From NCBI RefSeq assembly GCF_030547005.1, contig NZ_JAUOPN010000017.1, positions 1-64,000 of the forward strand: DNA of 64,000 nt, written 5' to 3'. Below the pieces are notes generated by a model, which saw nothing but the letters and a program-made list of their open reading frames with translations, was not told the DNA's origin and did not search any database. Source of the DNA: Maribacter sp. 1_MG-2023. GTDB lineage: Bacteria > Bacteroidota > Bacteroidia > Flavobacteriales > Flavobacteriaceae. Within the stretch, counting starts at the first letter, position 1. The number at the start of each line of letters is the position of its first letter. A program made the position numbers and the translations under genes. Positions 41,147 through 49,652 of the stretch are shown piece by piece.

Positions 41147-43003
41147 TTACATACTTTCAACAAACTTCAGAAATACTTTTTTGTGAAGCTCCACATCCAT
41201 ATTCGGAGAAAGTGATACACGGGCTATATAATCCTTATCATCTTCTTTAGTGGTGCCTTGGGTAGAAGTTGCCGGTATCGTCCAGTAACAACCATTCAAC
41301 TGTCCGTAGCTAACACAGTACTTACTCTCGTTAGGTATTTCGGTAATCATTAGGTTGATTAACCTATGGTTCATTTCTCGTTTATACGTTTCTCTTTCTT
41401 CAGGGCTATCGCCTTTTGTTGGTAGGTCTAATGAAAAAACAGAGGGAGTAAATCCTTCGTCAGCCAATTCTTCAGATACAAAATTGATTTTAGCGGCGGG
41501 TAATGTTTTCTTAATATAGTTTACAAAATCAAGTGTATTTACATAAGCATCGTGAATTCTTTGTATCATCGAAGGCATTTGCTTTGCCAATATTTCCATT
41601 TGCAAATCGGTAGCTTCATTATCACAAAGACTTAAATGCAAGGCAATTTTATCCATTAAAGGTTCCGCTATTTTATTTGCGATACAATACCCTGCAGTGC
41701 ATTTTCCGCCACTTGGAAATTTTGACCCACTAGCAAATGAAATTGTTCTTATGGATGAAAGAATATCTGCATCACCTAGAAAGTGAACATTTGGGCAGAA
41801 CGTTTGATCCAGAATAAAAACGGGATCTACAGCCTCGCTCCCACTTGCCGTTTTACGTTTAGCACTTAAAACAGCTCTTAATTTATGAACATCGGGCACT
41901 TCAACTCTTGGGTTCGTTGGTATTTCGGCAATGATAAATGGAATGGCATCTTCTTTCGCTAGTTTATCTAAAACAATACCAATACTTTTTACCATATCAT
42001 TATCACCATCTACAGGTAAATCGACTATTTCAATAGCATCGCTACAGGCAGCAACACGTCTTGCTTGGTCGTTTGTACCACCGTAACAATTTGGAGGAAC
42101 CACAATTTTAATCGCTTTTCCTTTATGATTTTCCATAGCATGATCAACCAAGCCCATCATAATGGCATATTGAATGGATAATCCGCTTGAAGCTACCAGC
42201 GGAGTTGTATTGGTACCACTAACCTCTCTAATTAAATCTAACACCGCAGCATTGTTCTCAGCTGCATCTGATTTCTGAATATCAGAAGTAGGTTGATTCA
42301 CCAAAGACTGTAAAGCAGCAAGACAGTTTGCCGGAGTCATGGCAACAGTTTCTCTTCGTCTCACGTGCTGAATATCCGATATGTATGTTGTATTTTTTTC
42401 ACCGTTCACCAATAGCACACTACCTAAATCACCATGAAGGTTGACATAAAAATCAATATTCGGATTTAGGTCAACAGCGGCAATCTCTTCTTGTTTTGAA
42501 ACGAAAACTGTACTACCATCAAACACGTCAACAGCAGATGCATTTTTAAACTGCTTTAATTCAAAAGTATAGCCGTAAACTGTGCGCAATACTTCTTCAT
42601 TAAAAGAACTAGGTAACTCTCCCGTATAAGCAATAAGCGTATTTCTATTCTTTAATAAATTTGTTCTAAGGATGGATAAAATCGGAGTCGTCTTTGATAG
42701 AAAACTAATCACCTGCTCAGGTGCCAAATTGTTCAAATTCCCGATTACCCATTCTAAAACACAAGACAACGGATGACCAAGTCTGATGTAATCATAAGCA
42801 GTAGGTAAATTGAGTAGTGCAGCGGCATTAAAACTATTCTCCTTTGCTAAGGTTTCAAACTGATCTAAAAACTGAACTTTAGCCAATTCTTCATTGTAAA
42901 TATCTAGTCGATGGGTAGTTAAGTTCAACCAATCTATAGGCATATTTTCCAATACATTCTCTATATACTCTAGCATTTTATTTCGCTCCATTCTTATCAT
43001 CAT
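41147..43003 (-). CDS. Cys/Met-metabolism PLP enzyme with long N-terminal extension
   Basis: 618 residues (several ATGs within the first 10 codons). The C-terminal about 390 residues are fold type I, trans-sulfuration type: TTPLVASSGLSIQYAIMMG, IAEIPTNPRVEVPD, DQTFCPNVHFLG and SFASGSKFPSGGKCTAG with the PLP lysine in SGSKF. The first about 220 residues are extra: about 600 residues is much longer than the usual 380-400 of cystathionine gamma-synthase/lyase. It is convergent with the cysteine synthase gene, so both may serve one sulfur amino-acid step. The N-terminal region is not recognised. Confidence 0.85.
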   Translation of the reverse strand: MMIRMERNKMLEYIENVLENMPIDWLNLTTHRLDIYNEELAKVQFLDQFETLAKENSFNAAALLNLPTAYDYIRLGHPLSCVLEWVIGNLNNLAPEQVISFLSKTTPILSILRTNLLKNRNTLIAYTGELPSSFNEEVLRTVYGYTFELKQFKNASAVDVFDGSTVFVSKQEEIAAVDLNPNIDFYVNLHGDLGSVLLVNGEKNTTYISDIQHVRRRETVAMTPANCLAALQSLVNQPTSDIQKSDAAENNAAVLDLIREVSGTNTTPLVASSGLSIQYAIMMGLVDHAMENHKGKAIKIVVPPNCYGGTNDQARRVAACSDAIEIVDLPVDGDNDMVKSIGIVLDKLAKEDAIPFIIAEIPTNPRVEVPDVHKLRAVLSAKRKTASGSEAVDPVFILDQTFCPNVHFLGDADILSSIRTISFASGSKFPSGGKCTAGYCIANKIAEPLMDKIALHLSLCDNEATDLQMEILAKQMPSMIQRIHDAYVNTLDFVNYIKKTLPAAKINFVSEELADEGFTPSVFSLDLPTKGDSPEERETYKREMNHRLINLMITEIPNESKYCVSYGQLNGCYWTIPATSTQGTTKEDDKDYIARVSLSPNMDVELHKKVFLKFVESM

Positions 43004-43045
43004 TTTGACTATTCAAAATTACGTAATAATTGAATGTATTTAAAG

Positions 43046-43142
43046 TTTTCGGTAGGCAGTTTCAGTTCTCAGTACACCGTAACAGTTGGCAGTGTAAAAT
43101 AAAAAACGTCTTTGTGAGGAGCCTTTCGCGACGTGGCAATCT
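43046..43142. repeat. CAGT-type repeat followed by REP-like element
   Basis: GGTAGGCAGTTTCAGTTCTC and CAGTTGGCAGTG are followed by a REP-like element (43107-43142: CGTCTTTGTGAGGAGC, then TTTCGCGACGTGGCAATCT). The same order of elements occurs at 50958-51091. Such CGTCnTTGCGAGGAG...GGCAATC elements are widespread dispersed repeats in bacteria. Confidence 0.6.
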
Positions 43143-43170
43143 ATTTCATGTATGTCTAAGTGTTAAGTGT

Positions 43171-43353
43171 TCAGATTCGGCTGCCAGCGGAGTGATAGGT
43201 GCGTATGTAGAATGTGTTGCTTTTGAAATACCAAGAGGGATACGAATCAACTCTATAAACCTAAGCATTTTAGAAGAAGCTTGGGATATTTATGGAGAAA
43301 TGATACCTTCTTTTCAAACTGTAACATTTACTATAATGTTTTTAGCCATTTGA
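43171..43353 (+). pseudogene. fragment of a short-chain dehydrogenase gene
   Basis: The segment reads SDSAASGVIGAYVECVAFEIPRG-IRINSINLSILEEAWDIYGE without a stop. This is the region after the active-site Tyr/Lys of an SDR enzyme (G..GFV.A.A.ELPRGIRIN.V.P..LEEA). The cofactor-binding front half is missing, and the end runs into unrelated sequence. It lies directly after the REP-like repeat and before copy C of the dispersed repeat, so it is a gene remnant cut by rearrangement. The rest of the 558-bp gap (43004-43561) holds only repeats. Confidence 0.6.
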
Positions 43354-43387
43354 TGATTCTAAAAATGATAATTAGAGTTATGAACCC

Positions 43388-43464
43388 TTTCGTTGATAAC
43401 TTCCTACAAATAATGTAGTACATACTTGTGCTAATTCAACGTAAAACCGAACTTAGTTTTTTTG
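43388..43464 (+). repeat. degenerate dispersed repeat, copy C
   Basis: TTTCGTTGATAACTTCCTAC opens it, then a GTAGTACATACTTGTG middle, and CCGAACTTAG near the end. It aligns along its whole length with copy D (45486), including the GTACTTG-type middle part. Confidence 0.55.
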
Positions 43465-43561
43465 GAAAATTATATAATCAGTTGTCACGATATCTTCATC
43501 AACAAAAAAATCAGGCACAGATATAAGAGAATTAAAAAAATAGATGAAATTAAATTAATTT

Positions 43562-44077
43562 ATGAATTGCTATAAACATCATGAAATCATAGCAGTTTCG
43601 CAATGTAAAGGTTGTGGAAGAGGCATGTGTCCGGAGTGTACAGAGCAGTTTTCTGTACCTAGTTGTGATAATTGTAGGGTACAACAAGAGAAAACTATTA
43701 AAGGTGAAACAAGGGTAGTGAAAACAAAAGAGGTAAGTTCAGTTTTATTGGAACTTATACTCACTGTCATTGCAGGTTTAATAGGTCAATCATTTATGAG
43801 TAGTGATTCTTTATCATCGCCTGATGATGGTCCTATTCTAAGTGCTATAACAAAATATATTCCATTTCTTGTATCGGCAGGATTTGTTTCAGGATGGTAT
43901 ATAATAAACGCATTAAAACCTAAACAGAAACCAAACACGATTAAAGTCACCGTAACACGTTCTGATGATTTTTCTGGATGCATAGGAATAATCCTTAAAT
44001 TTTTTGGAGCAGGATTTATTGGAGTTTATGTACTTCCATTTAGAACAGTCTATAATATATATCGAATATTTAAATAA
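43562..44077 (+). CDS. B-box-like zinc finger membrane protein
   Basis: 171 residues. Residues 1-42 are a compact B-box-type zinc finger: CYKHHEIIAVSQCKGCGRGMCPEC...CDNC, with Cys/His spaced as two zinc sites. Residues about 57-74 and 96-115 are membrane helices, and a third hydrophobic segment lies near 140-160. B-box-plus-membrane proteins occur in bacteria, often with rhomboid or other membrane partners, but none is adjacent. It is the first cargo gene of the repeat-separated accessory stretch. Confidence 0.75.
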   Translation: MNCYKHHEIIAVSQCKGCGRGMCPECTEQFSVPSCDNCRVQQEKTIKGETRVVKTKEVSSVLLELILTVIAGLIGQSFMSSDSLSSPDDGPILSAITKYIPFLVSAGFVSGWYIINALKPKQKPNTIKVTVTRSDDFSGCIGIILKFFGAGFIGVYVLPFRTVYNIYRIFK

Positions 44078-44273
44078 GTATTATGCTAACAAGTAGAGAC
44101 TACTTAGAAAAATACTTTAGAGGATATATGTTTTATTAATGTAATCCTGATTTTTCCTTTTACAATTTTACTATTTACCATTGTATTCAATTTTTGAAAG
44201 AACGAACTTCGTTATTATCTACTATATAAATCAAAACATCAATTAGTTTACCGTTGACATTAATTTGATATAA

Positions 44274-45461
44274 ATGAAAAGTAACCCATTAAAAATCATT
44301 ACCGGTCTTATCGTATTGGCGCTAAACTATACGGCGTGCAATTCTCCTGCAGCTATATCGGGTACTATAGCAGGATTAGAAAAAGAAAACACTAAAATAT
44401 ACTTAATTCAACCTGAAACCTTACAACATGTAGCAGCTTCCTATTTAGGTAAAGTAATAGACTCCGCCGTTGTAAATAGTGATGGTAGTTTTGAGTTCCA
44501 CAAACTACCAACTACTAAAGAACCGGTTTTGTTTGAGTTGGTAGTTCAGCCTTCAGGAAAAGGAGCTAATTATTTACAAAATGACAACCCTATAAAGGCT
44601 AACTATATGCCTGTTATTTGGCAATCTGGAGAATCACTTCAAATAACAGCGCGGTTTAATGAATTTCAAAAAAGTTTTACGATAGAAAATCCTTCAGATT
44701 TGAATACCGCTTTGTTAGCGGTAAGAGATATCAAAGCGGAAGCATACCAAACCTTTCTTGCCGATAAGCATTGGAATGTTGAAGACGGCGATGAATTAAT
44801 GGCAAAAGAACATGCCATTTTACAATACAAGTCATCTTTAATGCAGTTTGCAGATAGCACTCCCTATCTTCTGCCGGCATTGGTAGCGTTAAGATGGGTA
44901 AGTCCAGAAAACGATTACGAACGCGTACCTGAATTTTTAGTGAATCAATGTACGAAGTGGAAGGAAAAAGAAACCGGTCACCCGTGGGTAAAACAACTTT
45001 GCAAAAAAAGTGAGCCGACTAATTTACCTGTATTAATCGGCGATAAATTCCCGAATATTCAACTTCCTTTGTTGTCAAAAGATACCGTATATATCAAAGA
45101 TGTATTAGGTGAAAAACTTACAATAATTGACTTATGGGCATCTTGGTGTGCTCCTTGCAGATTAGAAAACCGTAAGGTTCTAGTACCGCTTTATAATGAG
45201 TATCATGAACAAGGGTTACAAATTGTTGCCTATGCATTAGAAAGTGATGAAGCAGCTTGGAAAGCAGCTGCAACCCGCGATGGCGCAGACCGTTGGCTAC
45301 AATCTTCAGATTTAAAAGGTGATGATGCACCTTTTTTAAAGAAAATACGTGTTCGTACCATACCTGCTAACTTTATTCTTGATAGTAACGGAGTGGTCAT
45401 TGCTAAAAATTTACATGGTCAAGAATTGATGGATTTGGTGAAAGGTAGCTTTGAAAAGTAA
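44274..45461 (+). CDS. TlpA-like thioredoxin-fold lipoprotein with DUF4369-type N-terminus
   Basis: 395 residues. Signal peptide with lipobox NYTAC (Cys22). A DUF4369-type beta domain (about 26-140: AISGTIAGLEKENTKIYLIQP ... FEFHKLPTTKEPVLFEL) precedes helices and a C-terminal AhpC/TSA-thioredoxin domain (about 250-395) with WASWCAPCRLENRK. It should reduce or shuffle disulfides in periplasmic proteins, or serve a c-type cytochrome or cell-surface assembly pathway. Copy D of the repeat begins 24 bases after its stop. Confidence 0.9.
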   Translation: MKSNPLKIITGLIVLALNYTACNSPAAISGTIAGLEKENTKIYLIQPETLQHVAASYLGKVIDSAVVNSDGSFEFHKLPTTKEPVLFELVVQPSGKGANYLQNDNPIKANYMPVIWQSGESLQITARFNEFQKSFTIENPSDLNTALLAVRDIKAEAYQTFLADKHWNVEDGDELMAKEHAILQYKSSLMQFADSTPYLLPALVALRWVSPENDYERVPEFLVNQCTKWKEKETGHPWVKQLCKKSEPTNLPVLIGDKFPNIQLPLLSKDTVYIKDVLGEKLTIIDLWASWCAPCRLENRKVLVPLYNEYHEQGLQIVAYALESDEAAWKAAATRDGADRWLQSSDLKGDDAPFLKKIRVRTIPANFILDSNGVVIAKNLHGQELMDLVKGSFEK

Positions 45462-45485
45462 GTTGAAACTACATTATAATTACCC

Positions 45486-45616
45486 TTTTCGTTAATAACT
45501 TGGTCACAACTCTTTATGTAAGTACTTGCGTACAACTATTGAAATATAGAACTTAGCTTTCTCTCCCCGAAACATGATAATGAATCAGCTAAAAAGAATT
45601 GAAACTTTTCTTAGCT
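45486..45616 (+). repeat. degenerate dispersed repeat, copy D, with hairpin
   Basis: TTTTCGTTAATAACTTGG, a GTAAGTACTTGCGTAC middle and GAACTTAGC are followed by a hairpin (45587-45616: AGCTAAAAAG ... CTTTTCTTAGCT). The hairpin core GCTAAAAAGAATTGAAAC is shared with copy E and lies 30 bases before the next start codon. Confidence 0.6.
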
Positions 45617-45646
45617 ATTCAGTAGGAAACATTATAAAATTAGCCT

Positions 45647-47497
45647 ATGAGAATAAAGGAAGACATTCCAATATTAGGAAAAGTTACTGTAAACTTCCTT
45701 GATTTAAGTGCGAAACTATATCAACATTATATTGACATTGAAGAAATAGATAGGCAAAAAAACACAGCTCATTTAGGTTTAATTTCTCACGCATTTAAAA
45801 ACTCAAATCACAGTAGATTTGATTATTTAATTTTACAATGTGTAATATCTGAACTAATTGAAAACTCATTTAAAGGAACTACTAACGCACAAGGAAGTAT
45901 CACAATAAATGGAACAAAACAGACTGGAAATGACGTAATTAAAACTTGGATTTTACTTTCTAATTTTGGGCACTGCAAAAACACAATTGGAGACGAAAAA
46001 ACATTACTTCTTCATTGTATTCAAAATAAATCTTACAAACGAAAACTAATTAATTGCATTAAAGATGCAAAATTAAAAAAATGGTCTGAAAGAGTAATTA
46101 ATAATTTTGATTACGTAAGTTTTCATCATATTATAAGTTTTATTAGAATTTATAAGACATTCACAAGAAGAGTTGAAAGACAAGAAGAACTTATTAATAT
46201 TTACAAACTATTACTACTGCCAGAAGAAGAAAATGAACCAATAGCAAGCTCTATTCAGATTTCTCAACTAAAAAATCTTTATTACATTTTAAGAGATATT
46301 TCTATAATAGCTTTAGATTCAAGAAATAGTTCTTTACCCTTCAATTTAGATATTCTTTCTACAGTTTTATCATTAGATTCTTTTGAGAATAAATATCAAA
46401 ACAAAAGGATTTCAATCATATTGGAGCCATTAATTTCTATTTTGTGTGATAATCTTTATTTGAATATTAAAAGCCAAAAACATCAAAGGTCATACGAAAT
46501 AAATGCATCTAAAACAATCGGAACAGATGTAATGAAGAGTCTAGATACTGCTTTAAAAGATGGATTATATAATCCTACAGTATGTAATTTGCATCACTTT
46601 TTAAGAATTCAACTTGACAAAAAAAATATGCTTTTTGAAGAGATTTCAAAAGCTACTCGACAAATTTTGACTGTAAAAAAAGGAGTAAGTGGTGTTGATG
46701 CATCAATGGACTTAAATCCGTTTACTGACGAAAGAGTTATTGATTTTTATTTGGAAGATAATTTTAATATTAAACATTTTTCAACTTTCATTTATAATAT
46801 TGGAAACATTACAATTGAACAAATTATAGGAACTGCATCAAATGAATTTAATAAAACTAAAAAAATCAATGAGATAATAGATTCCAATTTAAATAAATTA
46901 CCAATAACAAATGCGGAAAAGGAAGATTTCAAAAAGCCAATCCAAGAACATATTTCGTCAAATATTAAAAAAGTTTTATTAAATAAAAATTTACCAATAT
47001 TCAAAAATATTCTTTGGGCAGTTCTGCGTTATCACCTAGATTCAAAATACCATTTTGATATAGATAATCACTCTTTTGAGAACTATGATTATTTTGGAGT
47101 AAAGGTTGCTGGCTTAAATCCTTTAAAAGAAAATTTAGACAAAGCCATAGATTCTGAAAAAGATTTAGATAGAAAACACGAATTAAATCAATTAAAGAAA
47201 TCAGCTTACAGAAAATTTGAAGGTTCTGTGCTAATTTGTCTTTCTAGAATTAAAATTTACAATTACTCTTTATCACCAAATAATAGGATAGTAACTGATA
47301 TTGATGGAGTTGTATTAAAATTTAATGATGAAGAATTGATTTTAGAATTACACGAAAGTAAGAATACAGCTAGACCTGAAAAAGATGCTATAAAAGATAT
47401 AAATTCTAAACTTTTGAAAACCATTGACAAAAAAATAAAAGGTATTAAAATTAAAAAAGTTTCTGGCTGTGGAGCAAAAATTTATATCAAACATTAA
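45647..47497 (+). CDS. unknown 616-residue protein: HD-like N-terminus, PD-(D/E)xK-like C-terminus
   Basis: No family recognised as a whole. Near residues 42-120 the order HLGLISHAF, NHSRFDYLIL (H55, R57, D59) and LSNFGHCKNTIGDE (G108, H109, D116) imitates the metal-binding order of dNTPase-type HD domains, but the diagnostic HD pair is replaced by SN, so it may be inactive. A long helical middle part follows. Residues 550-575 read TDIDGVVLKFNDEELI then LELHESKN, the D-x-ExK core of PD-(D/E)xK nucleases (D551/D553, E570, K572). No signal peptide or membrane segment. It is lysine-, asparagine- and isoleucine-rich and flanked by the hairpin repeats, which fits recent transfer. A defence role is only a hypothesis. 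Confidence 0.7.
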   Translation: MRIKEDIPILGKVTVNFLDLSAKLYQHYIDIEEIDRQKNTAHLGLISHAFKNSNHSRFDYLILQCVISELIENSFKGTTNAQGSITINGTKQTGNDVIKTWILLSNFGHCKNTIGDEKTLLLHCIQNKSYKRKLINCIKDAKLKKWSERVINNFDYVSFHHIISFIRIYKTFTRRVERQEELINIYKLLLLPEEENEPIASSIQISQLKNLYYILRDISIIALDSRNSSLPFNLDILSTVLSLDSFENKYQNKRISIILEPLISILCDNLYLNIKSQKHQRSYEINASKTIGTDVMKSLDTALKDGLYNPTVCNLHHFLRIQLDKKNMLFEEISKATRQILTVKKGVSGVDASMDLNPFTDERVIDFYLEDNFNIKHFSTFIYNIGNITIEQIIGTASNEFNKTKKINEIIDSNLNKLPITNAEKEDFKKPIQEHISSNIKKVLLNKNLPIFKNILWAVLRYHLDSKYHFDIDNHSFENYDYFGVKVAGLNPLKENLDKAIDSEKDLDRKHELNQLKKSAYRKFEGSVLICLSRIKIYNYSLSPNNRIVTDIDGVVLKFNDEELILELHESKNTARPEKDAIKDINSKLLKTIDKKIKGIKIKKVSGCGAKIYIKH

Positions 47498-47725
47498 AAT
47501 TATTACAATTAGAAACCAAGAGTAATTTATAATTCTAGTAGATTATAATGATGTTTATTTTGCCGTTTTATACCTTGATAATTTATTTTTTCTAAAACCT
47601 TTTAATCTATAATTTTATCAGACAAGAAAACTTCACTAGCTCCCCCAATTTTTCTCATTTATTCATTTGCATCTAAACTTGGCAGCTATTTAGGTTTTAA
47701 TATTTGCATTTAATTTTTTTTAAAA

Positions 47726-47773
47726 CGAACTTAAGCATCATCTGCTAAAAAGAATTGAAACTCTTTTTAGCTC
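47726..47773 (+). repeat. degenerate dispersed repeat, copy E (hairpin part)
   Basis: CGAACTTAAGC is followed by the hairpin GCTAAAAAG / CTTTTTAGC (47744-47752 and 47763-47771, a perfect 9-bp stem). The loop start AATTGAAAC is identical to copy D. It lies 34 bases before the next gene. The rest of the 310-bp gap (47498-47807) is AT-rich and shows nothing recognisable. Confidence 0.6.
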
Positions 47774-47807
47774 CATGATTGCAGTAATTAAAGATAAATA
47801 GAACGAC

Positions 47808-48470
47808 TTGATTAAAGAATACGAAAGAGATTTATCTGAATCGGATAAGAAAGTTATTTTAAAGGAAGTGAACGAAACAAAATCTTACTTTCCTAAAACA
47901 AAAAAATCTGTTCTACTTAAACTTCCAGTTTTACTAGGGTTCATAATTGCAATTTACAATTTCCCAACGCTATGGTTAATCATTCCAATACTAATTATAT
48001 CGTTCTTCATGATATGGATGTTAGTAATGGAAGTAAAAGATTTAGCCCGTTTACCTAAATTCTTAAAAGAAAAAGTGGCGATAATTGAAACCGGTATTGC
48101 AAGAGTTCGAGAAATAAATATAGATCGATATGCCAAAATTAAAAGCTACAATGACGAAGGAGATCATTACATAATTGAACGAGATGGTAAACTGATTATG
48201 ATAGGTGGTCAGGAATTCGATGGTGTAAGAAAGCTCAAGAATAAGATTGAATATATAGAACTAATGGACTCAAGCAAAGCAAGTGTTTATAATACAAGAA
48301 TTATAAAAAATGGTCAAAGCCTCGAGCCATATCATGTATTTAAAGGCAAACTACCTGAAGAATTGATGAACTCAGAACTATGGAATCAACTGACGGAACA
48401 AGAACCATTTGATGGAAAGCTTGAAGATTTGGATAAATACATACAAAATAAAGCTGCTAACAAGGTGTAA
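47808..48470 (+). CDS. two-helix membrane protein of unknown function
   Basis: 220 residues with a TTG start (MIKEYERDLSESDKK); the first ATG in frame is far downstream. Two adjacent membrane helices (about 36-53 and 56-76) split a short charged N-terminus from a 140-residue soluble domain (EIDRYAKIKSY-like strands, ERDGKLIMIGGQEFDGVRKL). No family recognised. It is the last cargo gene of the repeat-rich stretch; a long inverted repeat follows before the convergent dehydrogenase. Confidence 0.7.
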   Translation: MIKEYERDLSESDKKVILKEVNETKSYFPKTKKSVLLKLPVLLGFIIAIYNFPTLWLIIPILIISFFMIWMLVMEVKDLARLPKFLKEKVAIIETGIARVREINIDRYAKIKSYNDEGDHYIIERDGKLIMIGGQEFDGVRKLKNKIEYIELMDSSKASVYNTRIIKNGQSLEPYHVFKGKLPEELMNSELWNQLTEQEPFDGKLEDLDKYIQNKAANKV

Positions 48471-48590
48471 AAACGCACTCTACACCGAACGATAACGAAA
48501 CCCCAACTACCCCCTATTCTTCTCTTCTATTTATTTCCCTATAAACTAGGTAGATGTTAGGACTGCTGATTTAGCTTTAAACAAAAAAAA

Positions 48591-48678
48591 CTAAGCTTCG
48601 TGCGTGTAGTAAAACTAAAAAATTCCTTACTTACGCACCAAGCTTAGCTTGACCGTTGTGCGAACTGTTTCACACAAC
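48591..48678. repeat. long inverted repeat between convergent genes
   Basis: CTAAGCTT-C-GTGCGT (48591-48605) pairs with ACGCAC-C-AAGCTTAG (48633-48647); further weak pairing GTAGTAA / TTACTTAC extends it inward. A second small stem GTTGTG / CACAAC (48655-48660 and 48673-48678) follows. It could end both converging transcripts, but it has no strong T tract. The words CTTAG and TTGCG-type edges resemble the dispersed repeats before it. Confidence 0.55.
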
Positions 48679-48696
48679 TAAAATATCTCAAATCAA

Positions 48697-49578
48697 TTAT
48701 TTCTTCAACTTCACAAAATAATCGAAGATTTCAGGAACATTTGCGCTTGCCATACCATCATCGAATGCAGCCTGTAGGCTAGCAGATGTAGCAGAAGCAA
48801 CTTTAGATTCTGTACCAAGATCATCCATCATCTGTACAAAATAACCTAAATCTTTATTCGCATTGGCGATAGAAAAGCCTAAATCACTTACATGATCTAC
48901 TGCGTAGTTTTTACAAAACTTCATGAACGGAGAATTCGAAGGTCCAGAAGACATAATATCGAAAAGTTGTTGCCCATCTACACCAGCAAGTTTAGCCGCT
49001 GCAAAAGCTTGTGACATTGCTACAACTGTAGTCATACCCATAAAGTTATTGATCAACTTCGTAGTATGACCAGCACCTAGAGGTCCTAAATGAAATACAT
49101 GTTCCCCTTGTTGATCTAATATAGGTTTTACCTTTTCAAAGGTATCTTTATCGCCGGCAGCCATAATGTTTAGCAATCCGTCTTTTGCATGAGCGGGTGT
49201 ACGACCAAGCGGAGCATCGATCATACCAGCGCCTTTTGCAGCAAGGTCTTTACCAATTTTCTGCGTAGATGCAGGAATTGATGTTCCGAAGTCTATCAAA
49301 ACAGCACCTTTTTTAATACCTTCAAGAATACCATTTTCACCGTAAACGATTTTTTCTACAACAGCAGAAGTCGTTAAACAGAACATGATAATGTCACTAT
49401 TTTCTGCTAATTCTTTTGGAGAGGCAGCTTCTTTAGCATTACCGCGAGCGATAACAGTTGCTACTGCATCTTTGTTAAGGTCCATTACATTTAGCTGGAA
49501 TCCTCTTTTTTGTAGGTTCTCAACCATATTGGCGCCCATTAGGCCGAGTCCTATAAATCCGATAGTAGGGTTTTTCAT
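48697..49578 (-). CDS. 3-hydroxyisobutyrate dehydrogenase-family NAD(P)-dependent oxidoreductase
   Basis: 293 residues of the beta-hydroxyacid dehydrogenase family. N-terminal GFIGLGLMGANMVENLQKRG binds NAD(P); FGTSIPASTQKIGKDL is the substrate loop; the catalytic Lys is in AGHTTKLINNFMG; the C-terminal domain is all-helical (KDLGYFVQMMDDLG). Members reduce or oxidise 3-hydroxyacids such as 3-hydroxyisobutyrate, tartronate semialdehyde or succinic semialdehyde; the substrate cannot be told from sequence. It is a single gene between accessory elements. Confidence 0.9.
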   Translation of the reverse strand: MKNPTIGFIGLGLMGANMVENLQKRGFQLNVMDLNKDAVATVIARGNAKEAASPKELAENSDIIMFCLTTSAVVEKIVYGENGILEGIKKGAVLIDFGTSIPASTQKIGKDLAAKGAGMIDAPLGRTPAHAKDGLLNIMAAGDKDTFEKVKPILDQQGEHVFHLGPLGAGHTTKLINNFMGMTTVVAMSQAFAAAKLAGVDGQQLFDIMSSGPSNSPFMKFCKNYAVDHVSDLGFSIANANKDLGYFVQMMDDLGTESKVASATSASLQAAFDDGMASANVPEIFDYFVKLKK

Positions 49579-49652
49579 ATTTGTTTCATTATTTAGTGTA
49601 AAAATATAAATTTACTAGTTAACATATTTTACTAGTTTTAAAAAGAAACTCA

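Noticed and set aside
43030-43353. A complete 107-residue gene
   Set aside because: The first half of the frame is REP-like and CAGT-type repeat; only the second half has protein character, as an SDR fragment.
34197-48647. Integron attC array
   Set aside because: The repeats lack the paired R'/R'' core sites (RYYYAAC / GTTRRRY) and no integrase gene is present; cassette-like is used only as a description.
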